Source: Rhabdornis inornatus
Taxonomy: Eukaryota > Chordata > Aves > Passeriformes > Rhabdornithidae
Length of the DNA: 64,000 bases
NCBI GenBank assembly: GCA_013397075.1
Contig: VWZS01003952.1
Span: 33,833 to 97,832, forward strand
Direction: 5' to 3'
Shown here: piece after piece, positions 42,939-54,828 of the stretch
How positions within the stretch are numbered: position 1 is the stretch's first letter
How the letters are laid out: every line of letters begins with the position of its first letter
Translations under genes and position numbers: made by a program
Notes under the pieces: model-generated
Told to the model about the DNA's origin: nothing
What the model saw: the letters and a program-made list of their open reading frames with translations, nothing else
Database searches by the model: none

Positions 42939-44338
42939 CACTCCCCGGATCCCCGCAGCCCTTCCAGCTGCAGCCGCAGGTGGGCAGAGCCCAGCTCGCA
43001 CATCTGGAGCGGGGCCAGCCCAGCCCACATCTGGCTTTGCTCTGGGCTTTGTTCATGCCCGAGGCCACGGAGCATCCACGTCTCCCGGTGCCTTTATCTC
43101 CTCCCAGGATCCCCCGGCTTTGAGCTGCTGGCTTTTATTTACGAAGGAGTTCTTTAATTAACCAGCTTTTTTTTTTTTTTTGCTTTTTTTTTTTCCTGGG
43201 GCTGTTTCTGATTGTATCAGGTTTAAAGCAGAGCCCCAGGCCCAGCTCTCAGTCTCTGACACAAACCAGAGAGATCTCCCCAGAACAGCTCCCCAAACCT
43301 TCATTACTTTTGTGTTATTGCTTTCCTGCTGCAGAGGCCAGAACAGGGTCTCGGGGCAGAGGGATTGAACTCTTGGAATTGTCCATGGAGTGGAGACAGG
43401 AGCAATCCCAGATTCCTGCCCTTGGGAAGGTTTGGGAAAACCACAGGTAGCTCATTTTGATAAATCCCTGATTTTTGAACAAGGTTAATGATGGGGCTGC
43501 TCAAATTCCCCTCACAACGTGCAGAAATCCCAGGAAAAACCGCACAGAACCTTCTGCTCCTTATCCCAATCCTTGTTTTTACCGTTCAGCTACCGCCTCC
43601 CTGTGAATATTCCAGCCCTTTTCCAGCAGGTGCAGAGGGATGGGATTTCACAGCCTGGATTTCTTTGGAAATGCTCTCTGCAGAACTCAGCAGGCTGGAG
43701 CGTGCTGCTCTGCCTGCCCCAAGGTGTTCCCAGCAGGAAGAGCCAAGGAAAACCTCAGGAGCAGCAGAAGCCACCCCACAAAATCCCCAAAAACAATGAA
43801 CGGGATGAGCTCCCAAAGGCTCGTTAATTGGCTGCAGGCACGGGGAAGTTGGAAGGGTCAGGAAGGGCTGGGGGCGTTCAGGAGGCTGCTCAGGAAGGGA
43901 TTTTGTTCCTGGGAGTTCTCAAACTTCCAATCCCCAGGGACTGGAGCTGCACGGAGCATCCACTGCTCCTCCAGCACGGAAACCACACATGGAAACCTCG
44001 GGATAAGGCAGGGAAAGGAGGATGCAAAGCCCCATCCAGCAGCACAGGACAATAAATCCTCCTCGGAGTTTCCAGGAACCTGCAGATCGCAGCCTGGAGC
44101 TTTTCTTTCCAGCACGCATTGTCAGCACGATGACATCAGCACATCCCGAAACGTGTGGGGCTCATCCAGCTCGGAGATTCACTCCGCTCCCCATGAACAT
44201 CCCACTCCCACTCCTCTGCACTTCCAGGGTCATCAATCTCCTCCTTGGGGCACTTTCAGCCCGAACCTCCAGCGATGAAATCATGGATGTGACTCAGAGG
44301 GGCCGTGACTCACCCGCCTGAGCACTGGAGCAGCTCCG
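42939..44338. other. Unannotated interval
   Basis: Two T runs lie at 43168-43194. No gene or element was recognised. CpG is slightly more frequent around 43060-43110. Confidence 0.5.
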
Positions 44339-44470
44339 TCCCTGATCCCTGCAGTTCCATCCCTGATCCCTGCAGTTCCATCCCTGATCCCTGCAGTTCC
44401 ATNGCAGCTCCATCCTCTCAATCCCTGCAGCTCCATCCCCTCAATCCCTGGAATTCCATCCCCTCAATCC
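44339..44470. repeat. 21-bp tandem repeat with single-N join
   Basis: Three exact units of TCCCTGATCCCTGCAGTTCCA are followed by an N at 44403, then diverged units of the CTCAATCCCTGCAGCTCCATCC type. Confidence 0.93.
44403..44403. other. Single-N assembly join
   Basis: A lone N at the point where the 21-bp unit changes type. Confidence 0.88.
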
Positions 44471-45417
44471 CTGCATCCTCACGGGGTTGGTTTGAGATGC
44501 TGGCCACTGAGACATCCCAAATTTTGGCCAGGACCCATTAAGAATTCTCAACTTTGGATATTCCCAAATCTGATATGTGTGATCAGCCAATCCCACAGTG
44601 CCACTTTTCCCTGCCCCAGGACGAGATGGGAAGGTACCAGTGCAGCAGTTTGGGAACATCTGGATTTTGCTCCCATTCCTTTGCTCCTGTCCCAGCTGGA
44701 GGCTGGATCAGCAGGAGAATCCAGACCTGCTCCTTGGCAGAGCTGCCAAGGAATATATAGATATATATATATATACAAATATATACATTTTAATATCGTT
44801 GGCAGATAAAGGATCATAAAAAGAAAAGTTGGTTGGCCTTCCTGGCCGAGCCAAGAATGTACTTCAGGTTAAAAAATAGACACTGAAAAGGACGGAGCCA
44901 GGAAAAAAAAAAAATTCCAAAGCAAACATTTTCCCTGCTCTGAAGCTGCTTTAGGAATTGCTGATGGCACAAATCCGTGCCAGGGACGGAGCACGCTGCT
45001 CCTGGAAAGTGGCTGATCCACAAAACACAGGGCACAGCTTTAGGGAGCCATCCTGGAGACAAATATCTGTTCAAGCAGGTCCAAAATCCCATATTTATCC
45101 ATCTGCTCTCGTGCTCTGGAATGGATTTCACCCCGTGTAAATCACTGGGCTGACAATGCACAACGAGGAAAAAGAGCAACCACATGTTCAGTGTGGAATT
45201 GTTCTCCTTTTCCCCTTTCCCTTTCCTTGCCTGATGTTAATCCCAAAACTTTTAGATTCTCTCTCGCTCCCAGCTTCTCCCTGACCTTAGATCCTATATC
45301 AGCTCCTTGACAATTAATGTGGATTTTTCATATGGAGAAGGAAATTTTTCACTTTGAGAAGGCTCCAGGAGGCCAAAGCTTGGCCAACACAAAGCTGTCC
45401 AAGAAGCAGGGCAGGGT
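44471..45417. other. Unannotated interval
   Basis: It includes a short TA array at 44753-44788 and an A run near 44906-44917. No gene is supported. Confidence 0.5.
44753..44788. repeat. (TA)n microsatellite, short
   Basis: ATATATATATATATATA with one ACAA interruption. Confidence 0.9.
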
Positions 45418-45614
45418 TAGATGGGATTTTGGGAAGGAATTCTTGGCTGGGAGGATGAGGAGGGACTGGCACAGGGTGCCCAGAGAAGCTCGATCCCTGG
45501 AAGTGCCCAAAACCAGCTTGGAATAACCTGGGATAATGGAAGGTTATCCCATGGCAGGGGGTGGGACTGGATGACCTTTAATTCCTTCCCAATCTAAATA
45601 ATTCTGGGATTCCA
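45418..45614 (+). mobile_element. CR1 LINE 3' end
   Basis: GATTTTGGGAAGGAATTCTT, GGACTGGCACAGGGTGCCC, AGAGAAGCTCGATCCCTGG, GGCAGGGGGTGGGACTGGAT and TCTAAATAATTCTGGGATTC run in sense order. Confidence 0.95.
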
Positions 45615-48293
45615 CGAGCCAGGAAGTTTGATAATTAAATAAGGAGACAATAGAGGACTTCAGGGTTAGAGGAAGCTATGGAAAAGTTCTGGGAAGTTTG
45701 CTTGGCACTGCCCCAATCCTGGCTGCAGCCATCAGAGCAAGGAAGATGAAATGAATTCAAAGGTATTTGTAGAGATTTTCCCCAAGCTGGAGAGGCAAGA
45801 ACAAAAAAGGATGAAAAGGGAATAAAGAAAATCTCCAAAGAGGGAAGAAACTCTGAGGAAGGAGAGCATGGTGACAGAAATACTGATGGAGGAAGAGGCT
45901 GAGAGAGGAAAAGCAAAGAGATCAGAGGAGCTGGACAAGGGAAAATTCCAGAAAAAGAATCCAAGGAGAGGAAGCCCAGGCAGCATCAGGGAGCTGAGAG
46001 GGGGAGAGACCCCTTGGAAACTCCGGGGGGCTCCCGGAGCATTTCCACCAAAATCCAATAATGTGTTCTGGGGACAGAGCCAGGGGGAGTCAGGAGATGA
46101 GGGGAGCAGGGAAGAAAGTGTTTTATGAGTTTTCCCTTGGAAAAAGCTCGTGGAGAAAGGGCAGAGGGGCCAGAGCAGCTGCTCTGGGCAGGAGTCAGAC
46201 CCTGCCAGCAGCAGAGGGGGGGCCAGGATCAGGGACACCCCAAAAACCACACCAGGAACACTCCAAGTTCCCCTTTCCTGGGAGGGAAAACCAGGACCCG
46301 CCACATTCCAGCCCCAAAACAACGAGGGGGATGGGAAACAATGGATTTTCCTTCCTCCCAAGCACAGCCAAGATGGAAAGGCAGGTGGAAAGTGCTCCAG
46401 GATTGCAAGTCAGGAGATTTCTCCTCGTGCCAGCTCTGCAAATGACATCACTCCAGCAAACTGGCTGGAATTCAAGCCCAGGAATGCCCATATCAGGATT
46501 TAGAATATTTGGGAGTGTGAATATTAGAACAGCAGAATAGAATTAGAAAATTTGAGACCCCACAAGGCACAGCAGGAACCCCCCCCCAACAAATAAATTC
46601 GGGTAACGCAACAAATCTGTGGGTTGGGAGGGAACTCCCCGAGATCCCAAATTCCAGGTTTCAGCAGGAACTGCCACCAGCCCCTCTCCAGTGGGAAGTT
46701 TTCCTTACAAACCTGCAGGAATCACATCCACGAACTCCCAGGATTTGTCCCTGCCTGGCAGGGTGGGAGGTTCCCCACTGAGGAATGAACATCTTGAACA
46801 TCCCCAAAACTGAGTCACGACTCCCTTTAATCTAATAAACACTTCCAGGGCTGCTGACTCCATCTCCTAATCATTCCCAAAATCCCACAGATTTCTCACT
46901 CCTGTCCAGTGGTTTTCTCCTTTCCCACCCTGGGGAAGGCCACCAAGAAGAGCTGGATCATTCCAGGCCTCCTGCTGCAGATCCAGCCCTAAGTGTCACC
47001 CACACAAAATTCCCATATTTCTTCCTGTTCTCCTCATTTCCTGGACAACAAATCCCAATGCCACCAAAAAAACTGGGAGCAGCCCTGGCTGGGGTTATGC
47101 TGGCACGTAATAAACATCCTCTGCTCCTGGGCATTTATAACTAAAATAAAATTAAAAAAAAACGAAAAAAAAAAAAAAAAGAAAGAAAGAACTCCAACCC
47201 TGCAAGTCCCAGGAGCTCCAATCAATAATCCTGCTGGTTTTATTGCAAAGAAAAATATTTTGAAACTTAGAGAGCCCTTTCCTTTCTGTAGGTCCAGACA
47301 TTAAATTTATGTCTCTCTTGCAACTCTTAATCCAAAGCATTAAAGCAGCAGAGGCATCCAGGATCCTCCGGAAAACCAGGAATATTTATGAGCAGGCACT
47401 GGGCCTCTTTATATCAGGAGTGGTGGAGGGAATGAGTGGAGAATGCACTTGAGATTTACTTCCCTCCCGCTGGGAATTCAGTGTCTGGAGCAGCCACAAA
47501 TCCTGCCATGACATAATATTCCATAAAAGAAAAATATGGCACCGATGTTTTATTTGTACATAAAAAGCCTCGTTTTAATTACAAGGAAAAACACAGAGGG
47601 GTCTTATCACGGGGTTTGGCAAGAAATAAGTGATGCCTTCGGTGTTATACAACCAAAAACTACTGGAAGATTTCTTTTTTTTTTTTTTTAAAAACTTCAT
47701 TTTTATGTAGCCTGAGACACGTTTCCCCAGCAGAGTCATTGGGAGGGTTTTATTCTGGTTTTGTGCACGGGAGGAAAATCGTGTTCCCTAAGAACATTTT
47801 AATGGTGTCACCCCAGAGCAGCCCCTCAAGGTCACTGTCCCCTGTCCCTCACGGAGGGGAGCTCCATCCCAGCAGGAATTCAGCCCAACCCCTCCAAACC
47901 TTGGCACCTTTTCCCGCTTTTGGCATCTCCCCTGTGCCTTCATCCAGTTTGGTTTGCACTGACTGTGATTCCAGCTCATTTCTCCCGGAGCCAAACTCGA
48001 TGACTCAACCCCAGCACGGTCCAAGACATCGACTCCTGCCTGCTTTTGGGTGGAAATCTGGGATATTTTCCCTTCTTTGGCACAATCCTCACCCCCAAGT
48101 GTGAAATGACCTGAGAGCCTTCAAAGCCCCAGCTCGGGATGGCTCCTGCTCCGTTTGGAGCCAGATTGGGTCTATTTTGGGTGAAATCCTTCCTGGAGCA
48201 CAACCAGGACACCTCTGGAGAATGAGCCAAAGTCTGGGAGGTGCCTCTGTGTTTCCATCAGACATTGCTGCTCATGGAGAGAGGGAAAAGTCC
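45615..48293. other. Unannotated interval with a purine-rich segment
   Basis: 45735-46010 is strongly purine-biased on the plus strand and carries a frame rich in Lys, Arg and Glu (45868-46128). No family is recognised. The interval also contains a C run at 46579-46587 and A runs at 47153-47180. A 209-codon minus-strand frame (45732-46361) is the pyrimidine shadow of the purine segment. Confidence 0.45.
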
Positions 48294-48338
48294 TTCCCTT
48301 CCCTTCCCTTCCCTTCCCTTCCCTTCCCTTCCCTTCCC
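48294..48338. repeat. (CCCTT)n microsatellite
   Basis: About nine perfect pentamers, all pyrimidine on the plus strand. Confidence 0.97.
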
Positions 48339-48432
48339 CATCCCATTCCCATTCCCACTGGCCAATTCCACAATTCCCTGCAAAGCCATCACACTTTGGT
48401 CACCCCAGTTCCCTTTGGCCATTCCAGCGGCC
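48339..48432. other. Spacer between microsatellite and CR1
   Basis: Short mixed sequence. The start of the CR1 copy is the next recognisable feature. Confidence 0.5.
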
Positions 48433-48525
48433 ACCATGGAATGGTTTGGGCTGGAAAAGACCCCAAAAGCTCCTCCTGTCCCACGGGCAGGGACACTCTC
48501 CCTATCCCAGCACCTCCTGCAGAGG
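48433..48525 (-). mobile_element. CR1 LINE 3' end
   Basis: The plus strand carries CATGGAATGGTTTGGGCTGG, AAAGACCCCAAAAGCTCC and GGGCAGGGACACTCTCCC. Confidence 0.93.
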
Positions 48526-50550
48526 TGGGAATGCCACACGCTGCCTCGTGCAAGGAGCAAACGAATTAATAGGTAAAATTCAATAAAAGCTGGAAATCTG
48601 GGGCTGGAAAAACTGGAAAACCAGCTGGAAAACCCCAAAACTGGGATCACAAAGAGGATGAGCAGCCCTCTGTGCCAAAACATGGATAACACCCCAATAT
48701 TCCAGCCGTGGAATCAGAGCAGAGTCACCTCCCAGTTATTTTTCCAGGACTTTTGTGCCCTTCCTGGCACGGAGCTCAGCAGGGATCTGCTGGCTGATCC
48801 CACGGAGCGGGGCTGGAGCTGCAGAAGCCTGAGCATGACTCACGTCACACACATCAGTCTGGGCTTCTGGATTTTATTTTTACTCCAGTGAAACATCCAG
48901 CTCGCCCTGGAGCAATCCCATTAGTCACGCTGGCTCCTGGGAACGGGCAGAGTCCGAGCGGGATCGGCAGTCAGATGTGGTTTCCTCCTTTTTGATTTGA
49001 TTATTATTCATCAGGAGTGAAATTCCTGCCTCGGGATGAGCCCTGCCCGTGGAATATAGGTCACCTAATTTCACCCCCAGAGACACGAACAGCTGAGAAA
49101 AATCTCTTTCAGATTTCCTGAGGAATTTTTTTCGGGACAGGAGCAGCACTGGCTCTGCAGCCTCAAAGCCTGACTCTGTCACACTTTAAATCCGGAATTC
49201 TTGAGTTTAAGCACCCTTGCAGAGGAGAAAGATCCATGGAAAACAGAAAGGCACGTTAGCATGGAGGGAGAAAAGCCCCAGGCAGTGATTAAGGGCTTTA
49301 GGAGCTCCCTGGGGACTTGGTGCATCCCTGAATTATTTGTTGTGTTTATTGCTCTGGGTGAACCCATCTGCTAAAACCTCAAGCTGTAACTCCAAACCAT
49401 AACTCAGAGCTAGGATGGAGCTCCAGGCAAGCACACGGAGTCCTTGGGATGCTCTGGGTCACTCAGGATTCCAGCATCTCCTCGGGCAAAGCGTCTCCAA
49501 ACTTCCTCAGAATCAGATCCCAGAATTCAAAAAAACCGGATTCCCAGAATCCTGGGGGTTCCTCAAATCCCCAGAATTCACCTGTGATGAAAATCCTCCT
49601 CTCCAAACACACAGAGAAAGGGATTTAAACACTGCATGGAGCAAACAGGAGCTGCTTTGCCAGCCTGTCAGGGCGGAGGACAGGGCTGGGGGAGGGTTCT
49701 GATTAAAAACCAAAGTTCAAAGATGATAAATCCAGCTCTGAGCAACTTGCAGCCGTGGGTGCTCGGGGGGATCCTGCCTCCCAAGGGTCTGGGATCATCT
49801 CTGAAGCTGCTTCCCATTCCCTCCCAGCCAGGTGAATGAGGAGCTCACCAGCTCCACTTCCCCCTTTCCCAGCAGAGTTTGGAACTGCAAGGCTGGGACG
49901 TTCCACCCCAGCCCCGAGAACTTTCTGAGGAGTTTTCTGGTGGAAGATTTGCCCTTCAAGGAAAACCCCACGGGAGCAGCATTTTGTGCAAAAACCTTTC
50001 CCTGGGATGCAGAGAACGCGAGGAGCTGCCACGGTTTGAGCTGGACCATGAGTGCCTTTGCAGCAGGGATAAAACCAGCCCCTGAACGTGAGCCAGGCCC
50101 TTTTCCCAAGGCCAGAAATTCCCTCAGACCTTCCCCAACCCATCCAGATTTTATCAGACTTGTGGCTAATCCAGCAAACAACTCGGAGCTACCAGGAATG
50201 GGGAGACCAAAACAAAAACTCGCTGTGGGAAAACAGCAGCCTGCTGGAAAACCTCTGCACTCCCAGCCTCTGTCTGCAGACTCAACATCCCTCAGGAGGA
50301 TCCCTGGCATCTCTCACTTCCAGGGAATGGCCAGAGGGGAGGGAAATGGGGTTGGGGAAATGTGGTTGTGTCTGAGGGCTTGAGCAGCATCTTGGCTGCA
50401 TCTGCTCCTCAGCATCCCACTGCTCCCAACGGGAGATTCCCATGGTTCCCACCACGTGGATCCATCCCTTACCAGTCTGCTTTGGTTTTTAAGGCTGAAA
50501 TTCCCAATTTCCCAGTTCCAGCTCTGAGTACAGAGCAGTTGTCTCCAGTT
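48526..50550. other. Unannotated interval
   Basis: No tandem array or recognised element. Frames of up to 183 codons (49832-50383) have no family. No gene is supported. Confidence 0.5.
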
Positions 50551-50702
50551 CAGAGAATGGTTTGGGTTGGAAGGATCCCAAAATTCATCCCTGCCGTGTC
50601 AGGGACGCTTCCCACTATCCCAGGCTGCTCCAAGCCCTGGCCTGGGACATTTCCAGGGGTCCAGGGGCAGCCACAGCTTCTCTGGGAATCCATTCCAGGG
50701 TA
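50551..50702 (-). mobile_element. CR1 LINE 3' end
   Basis: The plus strand carries CAGAGAATGGTTTGGGTTGG, CCCAGGCTGCTCCAAGCCC and GGGGCAGCCACAGCTTCTCT. A short internal deletion relative to the other copies lies between AAGCCC and TGGCC. Confidence 0.95.
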
Positions 50703-52506
50703 GGATTTCTCCAGCTCATCCCTGGAATTACAGCTCCTGCCCAGCCACTCTGGGCTGCTCAACACCCCAGGCTGAAATAATGCCCCAGATTTCCAGCTTT
50801 GATTAAATTTTCCCTGTTAATTTGTTTTAAAGCCAAGACAGGTGCAACAATAAATCAGAGGACAAAACCCAGCTCGTTTTCCTTGAGCCACAATGAACCT
50901 TCAAGCTCATTCCAGCAATAATGATCCTGCACACCACTTTACCCCTGCAGAGGTAAAAAATGGAAAACCGGGCGACAAAAGGGGTGTGAAAAATGTAAAA
51001 TTAGTTAAAACAACTGAAATGAAAATCCCCAAAGAACCAAGGGTTGGAGTAGATTCATTTAGTGCAACAAAGCAGGAAAGCCATGCAGAATTCCAGGGAT
51101 TTCACCTCTGAGATGCATCCCAGGGCAGGATACTTGAGTTACAGTGTGGGACTCAGGAAGAAACAAAGGAGGAGAATGCTGTCATGAGTTCTGAGAGGAA
51201 AAGCCTGCTGGAATTGATGGGTTTTAAAGCACTTCCAGAAGTCAGCCTTGTTTGCAGGTTGGATAAGAACCACAAATTGAATCAGAGCTCACTTTGTTAG
51301 AGCAGCACAGCCACAGAATTCCAAGGAAATAAAAGGGCTTTTATAAATATAAATATATAAATTTACAAAGCCCTCAGCCTGCCTTGCACGGCACCCTCAC
51401 ATTTGCATTTCACAGCATAAAGGTCCTTTGATTTCCCAAAAAAAAAACCCCCCTGGAGCTCAGGGCAAGGCTCCAGCTGGAACCAGAGGAAAACCACTCG
51501 GAGCAAACGAACAAACAAACCAACCCCAAGCCAACCAAAGTGCCAACCCCATCCCAGCTCCCCTGGCTGCCTGTTCCCTTCGGGAATGGCCTTGGAGATG
51601 CCTGGAAGGAGGAAGATTGAGGATGAATTCATCCTTTGAGGAGGAATGGGTGGGATGGGGAGAGCACTGGATGGGGAAAACTCCACTGTGAACCAGCCCA
51701 GGGCTCACTCCAAGGTTCCTCCTGAGGAATTCCAGCTCCAGGGGGGTGGAAACAAGCAGCAAACTGGGAAATGCCCTCACCTGGAAGTTCAGTGCCTCCA
51801 CATTCCCTCTCCCAGCGGTGGGATCCCGTGGGATTCTCCTGGAGATCTCTCCCAGATCCCTCTCCAGGCTCACAGCGTGGCCCCTCTGCTCTCAGCTGCA
51901 GCTCCCACAGCAGTGCCCAGGCTCCATCCCTATTTATCCCGACATCCCTGCTCCTGCCTCCCCAGCCAGCATCCCTGTGACGTGAGCAGGAAGCTCCAGC
52001 CCCTGGGATCGCTCCCTCCTGCCCACTCATCCTCAGCAGAGCTGGCAGCACTGGGAATCTCCAGCTACATCTGCCGGAAGATGGAGCATTCCTGGGTGGT
52101 CCAGGAGGGAGCCCCACGCTCCTGACAGCATCTCCACTCATCTCCACTCGCCCACTTCCCACCAATGGATGTCCTGAACTTGCAGCACATCCATAAAATG
52201 AGTGGGGCACTCGTTAATTGTGTCATCCCACAAACACTCGCCGGCTGTTCCAAGCTCTGCTGCGTTCATCCCATTCCCAAAGGAGCACTTCCAGCGTGGG
52301 GAGATGGAATTTCACATCCCCTTCCCCTGCTGGGAGGCTGTGCCAGGAGGGATGAGGAGAAGCAAGGACAAGGCTGGCACAGTTGGCTGCTCCTTCCCAG
52401 CTTTCCTGAGCCTCTGGATGCTCCAGGTGCTGCAATCCCTGAATGCCAAACACAAACGTGGATCAACAACAGATCCAAGGGGAGCTGGGACACCACTCCT
52501 TTGTCA
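50703..52506. other. Unannotated interval
   Basis: The section 50800-51370 is AT-richer and has no recognisable repeat. No gene is supported. Confidence 0.5.
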
Positions 52507-52768
52507 GGAGATACTCTGGGCTTAGTCTGGAAGCCTCCACACCACAGTCCTGCTCTCTCCCATCCCAAAAATCCTCATCAAGTGCATTATCCTTGGAGGA
52601 GCAGGCACAGGAGCGCTGCCAGCCCTGGGAGACTCTGGGTGTAGTTTGGAAGTTTTGTAGCCTCCACACCACAATCCCGCTCATCCTGCTCTTTTCCCAT
52701 CCCAAAAATCCTCATCAAGTGCATTATCCTTGGAGGAGCAGGCACAGGAGCGCTGCCAGCCCTGGGAG
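52507..52768. repeat. Diverged tandem duplication of about 130-137 bp
   Basis: The 73-base block from CCCATCCCAAAAATCCTCAT to GCCCTGGGAG is present at 52559 and at 52696, offset by 137. The parts in between also match, with small insertions (ACACCACAGTCC against ACACCACAATCC). Confidence 0.93.
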
Positions 52769-52869
52769 CTGCACAGGGAAGCTCATGGAGAACAATTCCT
52801 GCCTTGGAATCATCTCCCAGCTCCTCCCTGCCTGCCCACATTCCTTCCCCACACCTGGATGCTCACGGC

Positions 52870-52993
52870 TGGGAATTGCCCGTCCCTGGAAGAGCTCAAG
52901 GGATGGGATGACCCATGGGATGCAGGAAGTTCGAACCCATGGAACTGGAGGAGCTTTAAGGCCCCTTCCCACCCAGTCCAGTCTGGGATTCCA
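52870..52993 (+). mobile_element. CR1 LINE 3' end
   Basis: GCCCGTCCCTGGAAGAGCTC is followed by GGAGGAGCTTTAAGGCCCC and TTCCCACCCAGTCC with terminal GGGATTCC. It is internally rearranged (ATGGGATGACCCATGGGATG). Confidence 0.82.
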
Positions 52994-53528
52994 TACTGGG
53001 AGCTCACCTCCCACCCCAGCCCCGGAGTTTGGTGAAACCCAAGACGAACACACCGAGTGACTCCACCCCCGAAACCTTAAAAAAAAAAAAAAAAAGGAGA
53101 AGCTGGGGATATTTTTTTTTCCAACTCCCTTTTAAATTTCTCTGCAGACCCGTAACCACAAAGCAAACAAGCTGCATCTGCAGAGCCACGTTCTGCTGCA
53201 GGAAGGAGAGGGGGTGTGGAAGAGCCCTGGGGAGAGGGCTCAGCTGCTGAGCAGGATGTTCTGAGGGCAGACAATGGACTCAGGGCAGCTGAAAACAAGG
53301 ACAAGGCAGGTGGGCTTTCCCTTCCTTTTCCCCCTCTTTTTTTTTTTTTTTTTGCACACCCCAATATTTGTTACAAGTCCCAAGCACATCCCATCCTGCC
53401 AGCAGAATTCCCACCTTGCTGAGGGGGAAGTTGTGGGGGATGCAGCCAGGAGTTGGCACCTGCATTTTAGGGAAAGCATTTTAGGAATGGTGAACAACAT
53501 GCTGTGGGCTGGAAAGAGTTTGGAAATT
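52994..53528. other. Unannotated interval
   Basis: An A run at 53079-53095 and a T run at 53338-53353. No gene is supported. Confidence 0.5.
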
Positions 53529-53733
53529 CAGATTTCACCTCTGGTTGTAACCAGGAGAGGATTTTTTCCCCTGGTGCAATTCCCACTCCACTGAGATCCA
53601 GATTTCACCTCTGGCTGTAACCAGGAGAGGATTTTTTCCCCTGGTGCAATTCCCACTCCACTGAGATCCAGATTTCACCTCTGGCTGTAACCAGGAGAAG
53701 ATTTTTCCTTCTGGTGCAATTCCCACTCCGCTG
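53529..53733. repeat. 70-bp tandem repeat, about 2.9 copies
   Basis: CAGATTTCACCTCTGG starts copies at 53529, 53599 and 53669. Copies differ at only a few sites (GGTTGTAACC/GGCTGTAACC; TTTTTTCCCC/TTTTTCCTT). Confidence 0.96.
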
Positions 53734-53888
53734 CTCCCTGCAGGAAGGTGAGGAAAGCCGATCCAGCAAAGAGGAGGGATTTATCCCAAGGTTTATCCCG
53801 ACTCATTCCAGCTCTAAGAACCTGCTGACAGCCCAGGAGACAGCAGGAAATGCCTCATTTGAAACCCCCAGAAAAGCTGCAATCCCAG

Positions 53889-53894
<6 letters not shown>

Positions 53895-53946
<52 letters not shown>
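53895..53946. repeat. (CAT)n microsatellite
   Basis: About 17 perfect triplets. Translated frames give runs of His, Ser or Ile; there is no sign that it is coding. Confidence 0.98.
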
Positions 53947-53947
<1 letters not shown>

Positions 53948-54660
53948 CCTTAACTCTGCCTTTTCCCCACCGGCTCCAATTAGGCTGAATGTTCCCCGAG
54001 CAATAAAGAGCAGGAAATTGGAATTTCAGGAGGATTTTCAGACACTCACAATGCCCAGGTCACAAAGTGGTGAGAGCCTGGTGGGAGCTCAACTTTGAGA
54101 GCTCCACTAAAGGGATTTTTCCCTTTAACTCCGAGCGCTGAAATCCTGCGGGGTGCACAGGAGGAATTTCATTTCATTTCATTTCATTATTTCACACAAA
54201 GGCATTAATGACATTCCCATCCCAAGGAACCCCATCCAAACCTATATTCCAACAGCACCAGCTGTTTGCCTCGACAATGAGCTCAGAGCAACTTCAACAT
54301 TCATTTGCAGCAGCTGGAAATTTGGCAGGGTGGGAGGGGAATGTCTGAGTGGTGTGGACACCGTGTGGATGTGCTGGAGGAGAGCAGGACCCTGCTCCAA
54401 AAGTCACCTCCAACCCCCCTTTGGGGCAGCAATTTGGGGTCACGCCATCCCGCCGATCCGAAAAATCAGGATCCAATAAATCCAATATTTCAGGAAGAGC
54501 AATCCTGGCGGGTCCCATCTCTGCTCGCTCCCAAGGTCACCACCAGCCTTTGCTCCAAAGGATCCAAACTCTGGAAAAGTTTAACCTCCACATGATTTGC
54601 AGATTCCAGCCAAAAGTAACGAGATCAAAGTCCAGGCTCTTTTTATGACCTCACCTCCAC
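53947..54660. other. Unannotated interval
   Basis: A short ATTTC array lies at 54165-54193. Nothing else was recognised. Confidence 0.5.
54165..54193. repeat. (ATTTC)n microsatellite, short
   Basis: About five copies, the last one broken by an ATT insertion. Confidence 0.9.
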
Positions 54661-54750
54661 AGAATGGTGGAATGGTTTGGGTTGGAAGGGAACGAAGCTC
54701 AGCTCATTCCAACCCCCTGCCAGCAGCAGGGACACCTTCCACCATTCAGT
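54661..54750 (-). mobile_element. CR1 LINE 3' end
   Basis: The plus strand carries GGTGGAATGGTTTGGGTTGG, CCAACCCCCTGCCAGCAGC and GGGACACCTTCCACC. Confidence 0.93.
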
Positions 54751-54796
54751 TCTTCACTTAACGCACTACAACTTATTCAAAAAACATTGAATTATC

Positions 54797-54828
<32 letters not shown>

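Noticed and set aside
42117..43028. 303-codon minus-strand frame with Gly/Arg/Ser repeats
   Set aside because: It is an artefact of the 337-bp higher-order minisatellite and spans 77 Ns.
53850..54098. Poly-His stretch resembling a metal-binding or homeodomain-type His run
   Set aside because: It is a perfect CAT microsatellite without any coding context.
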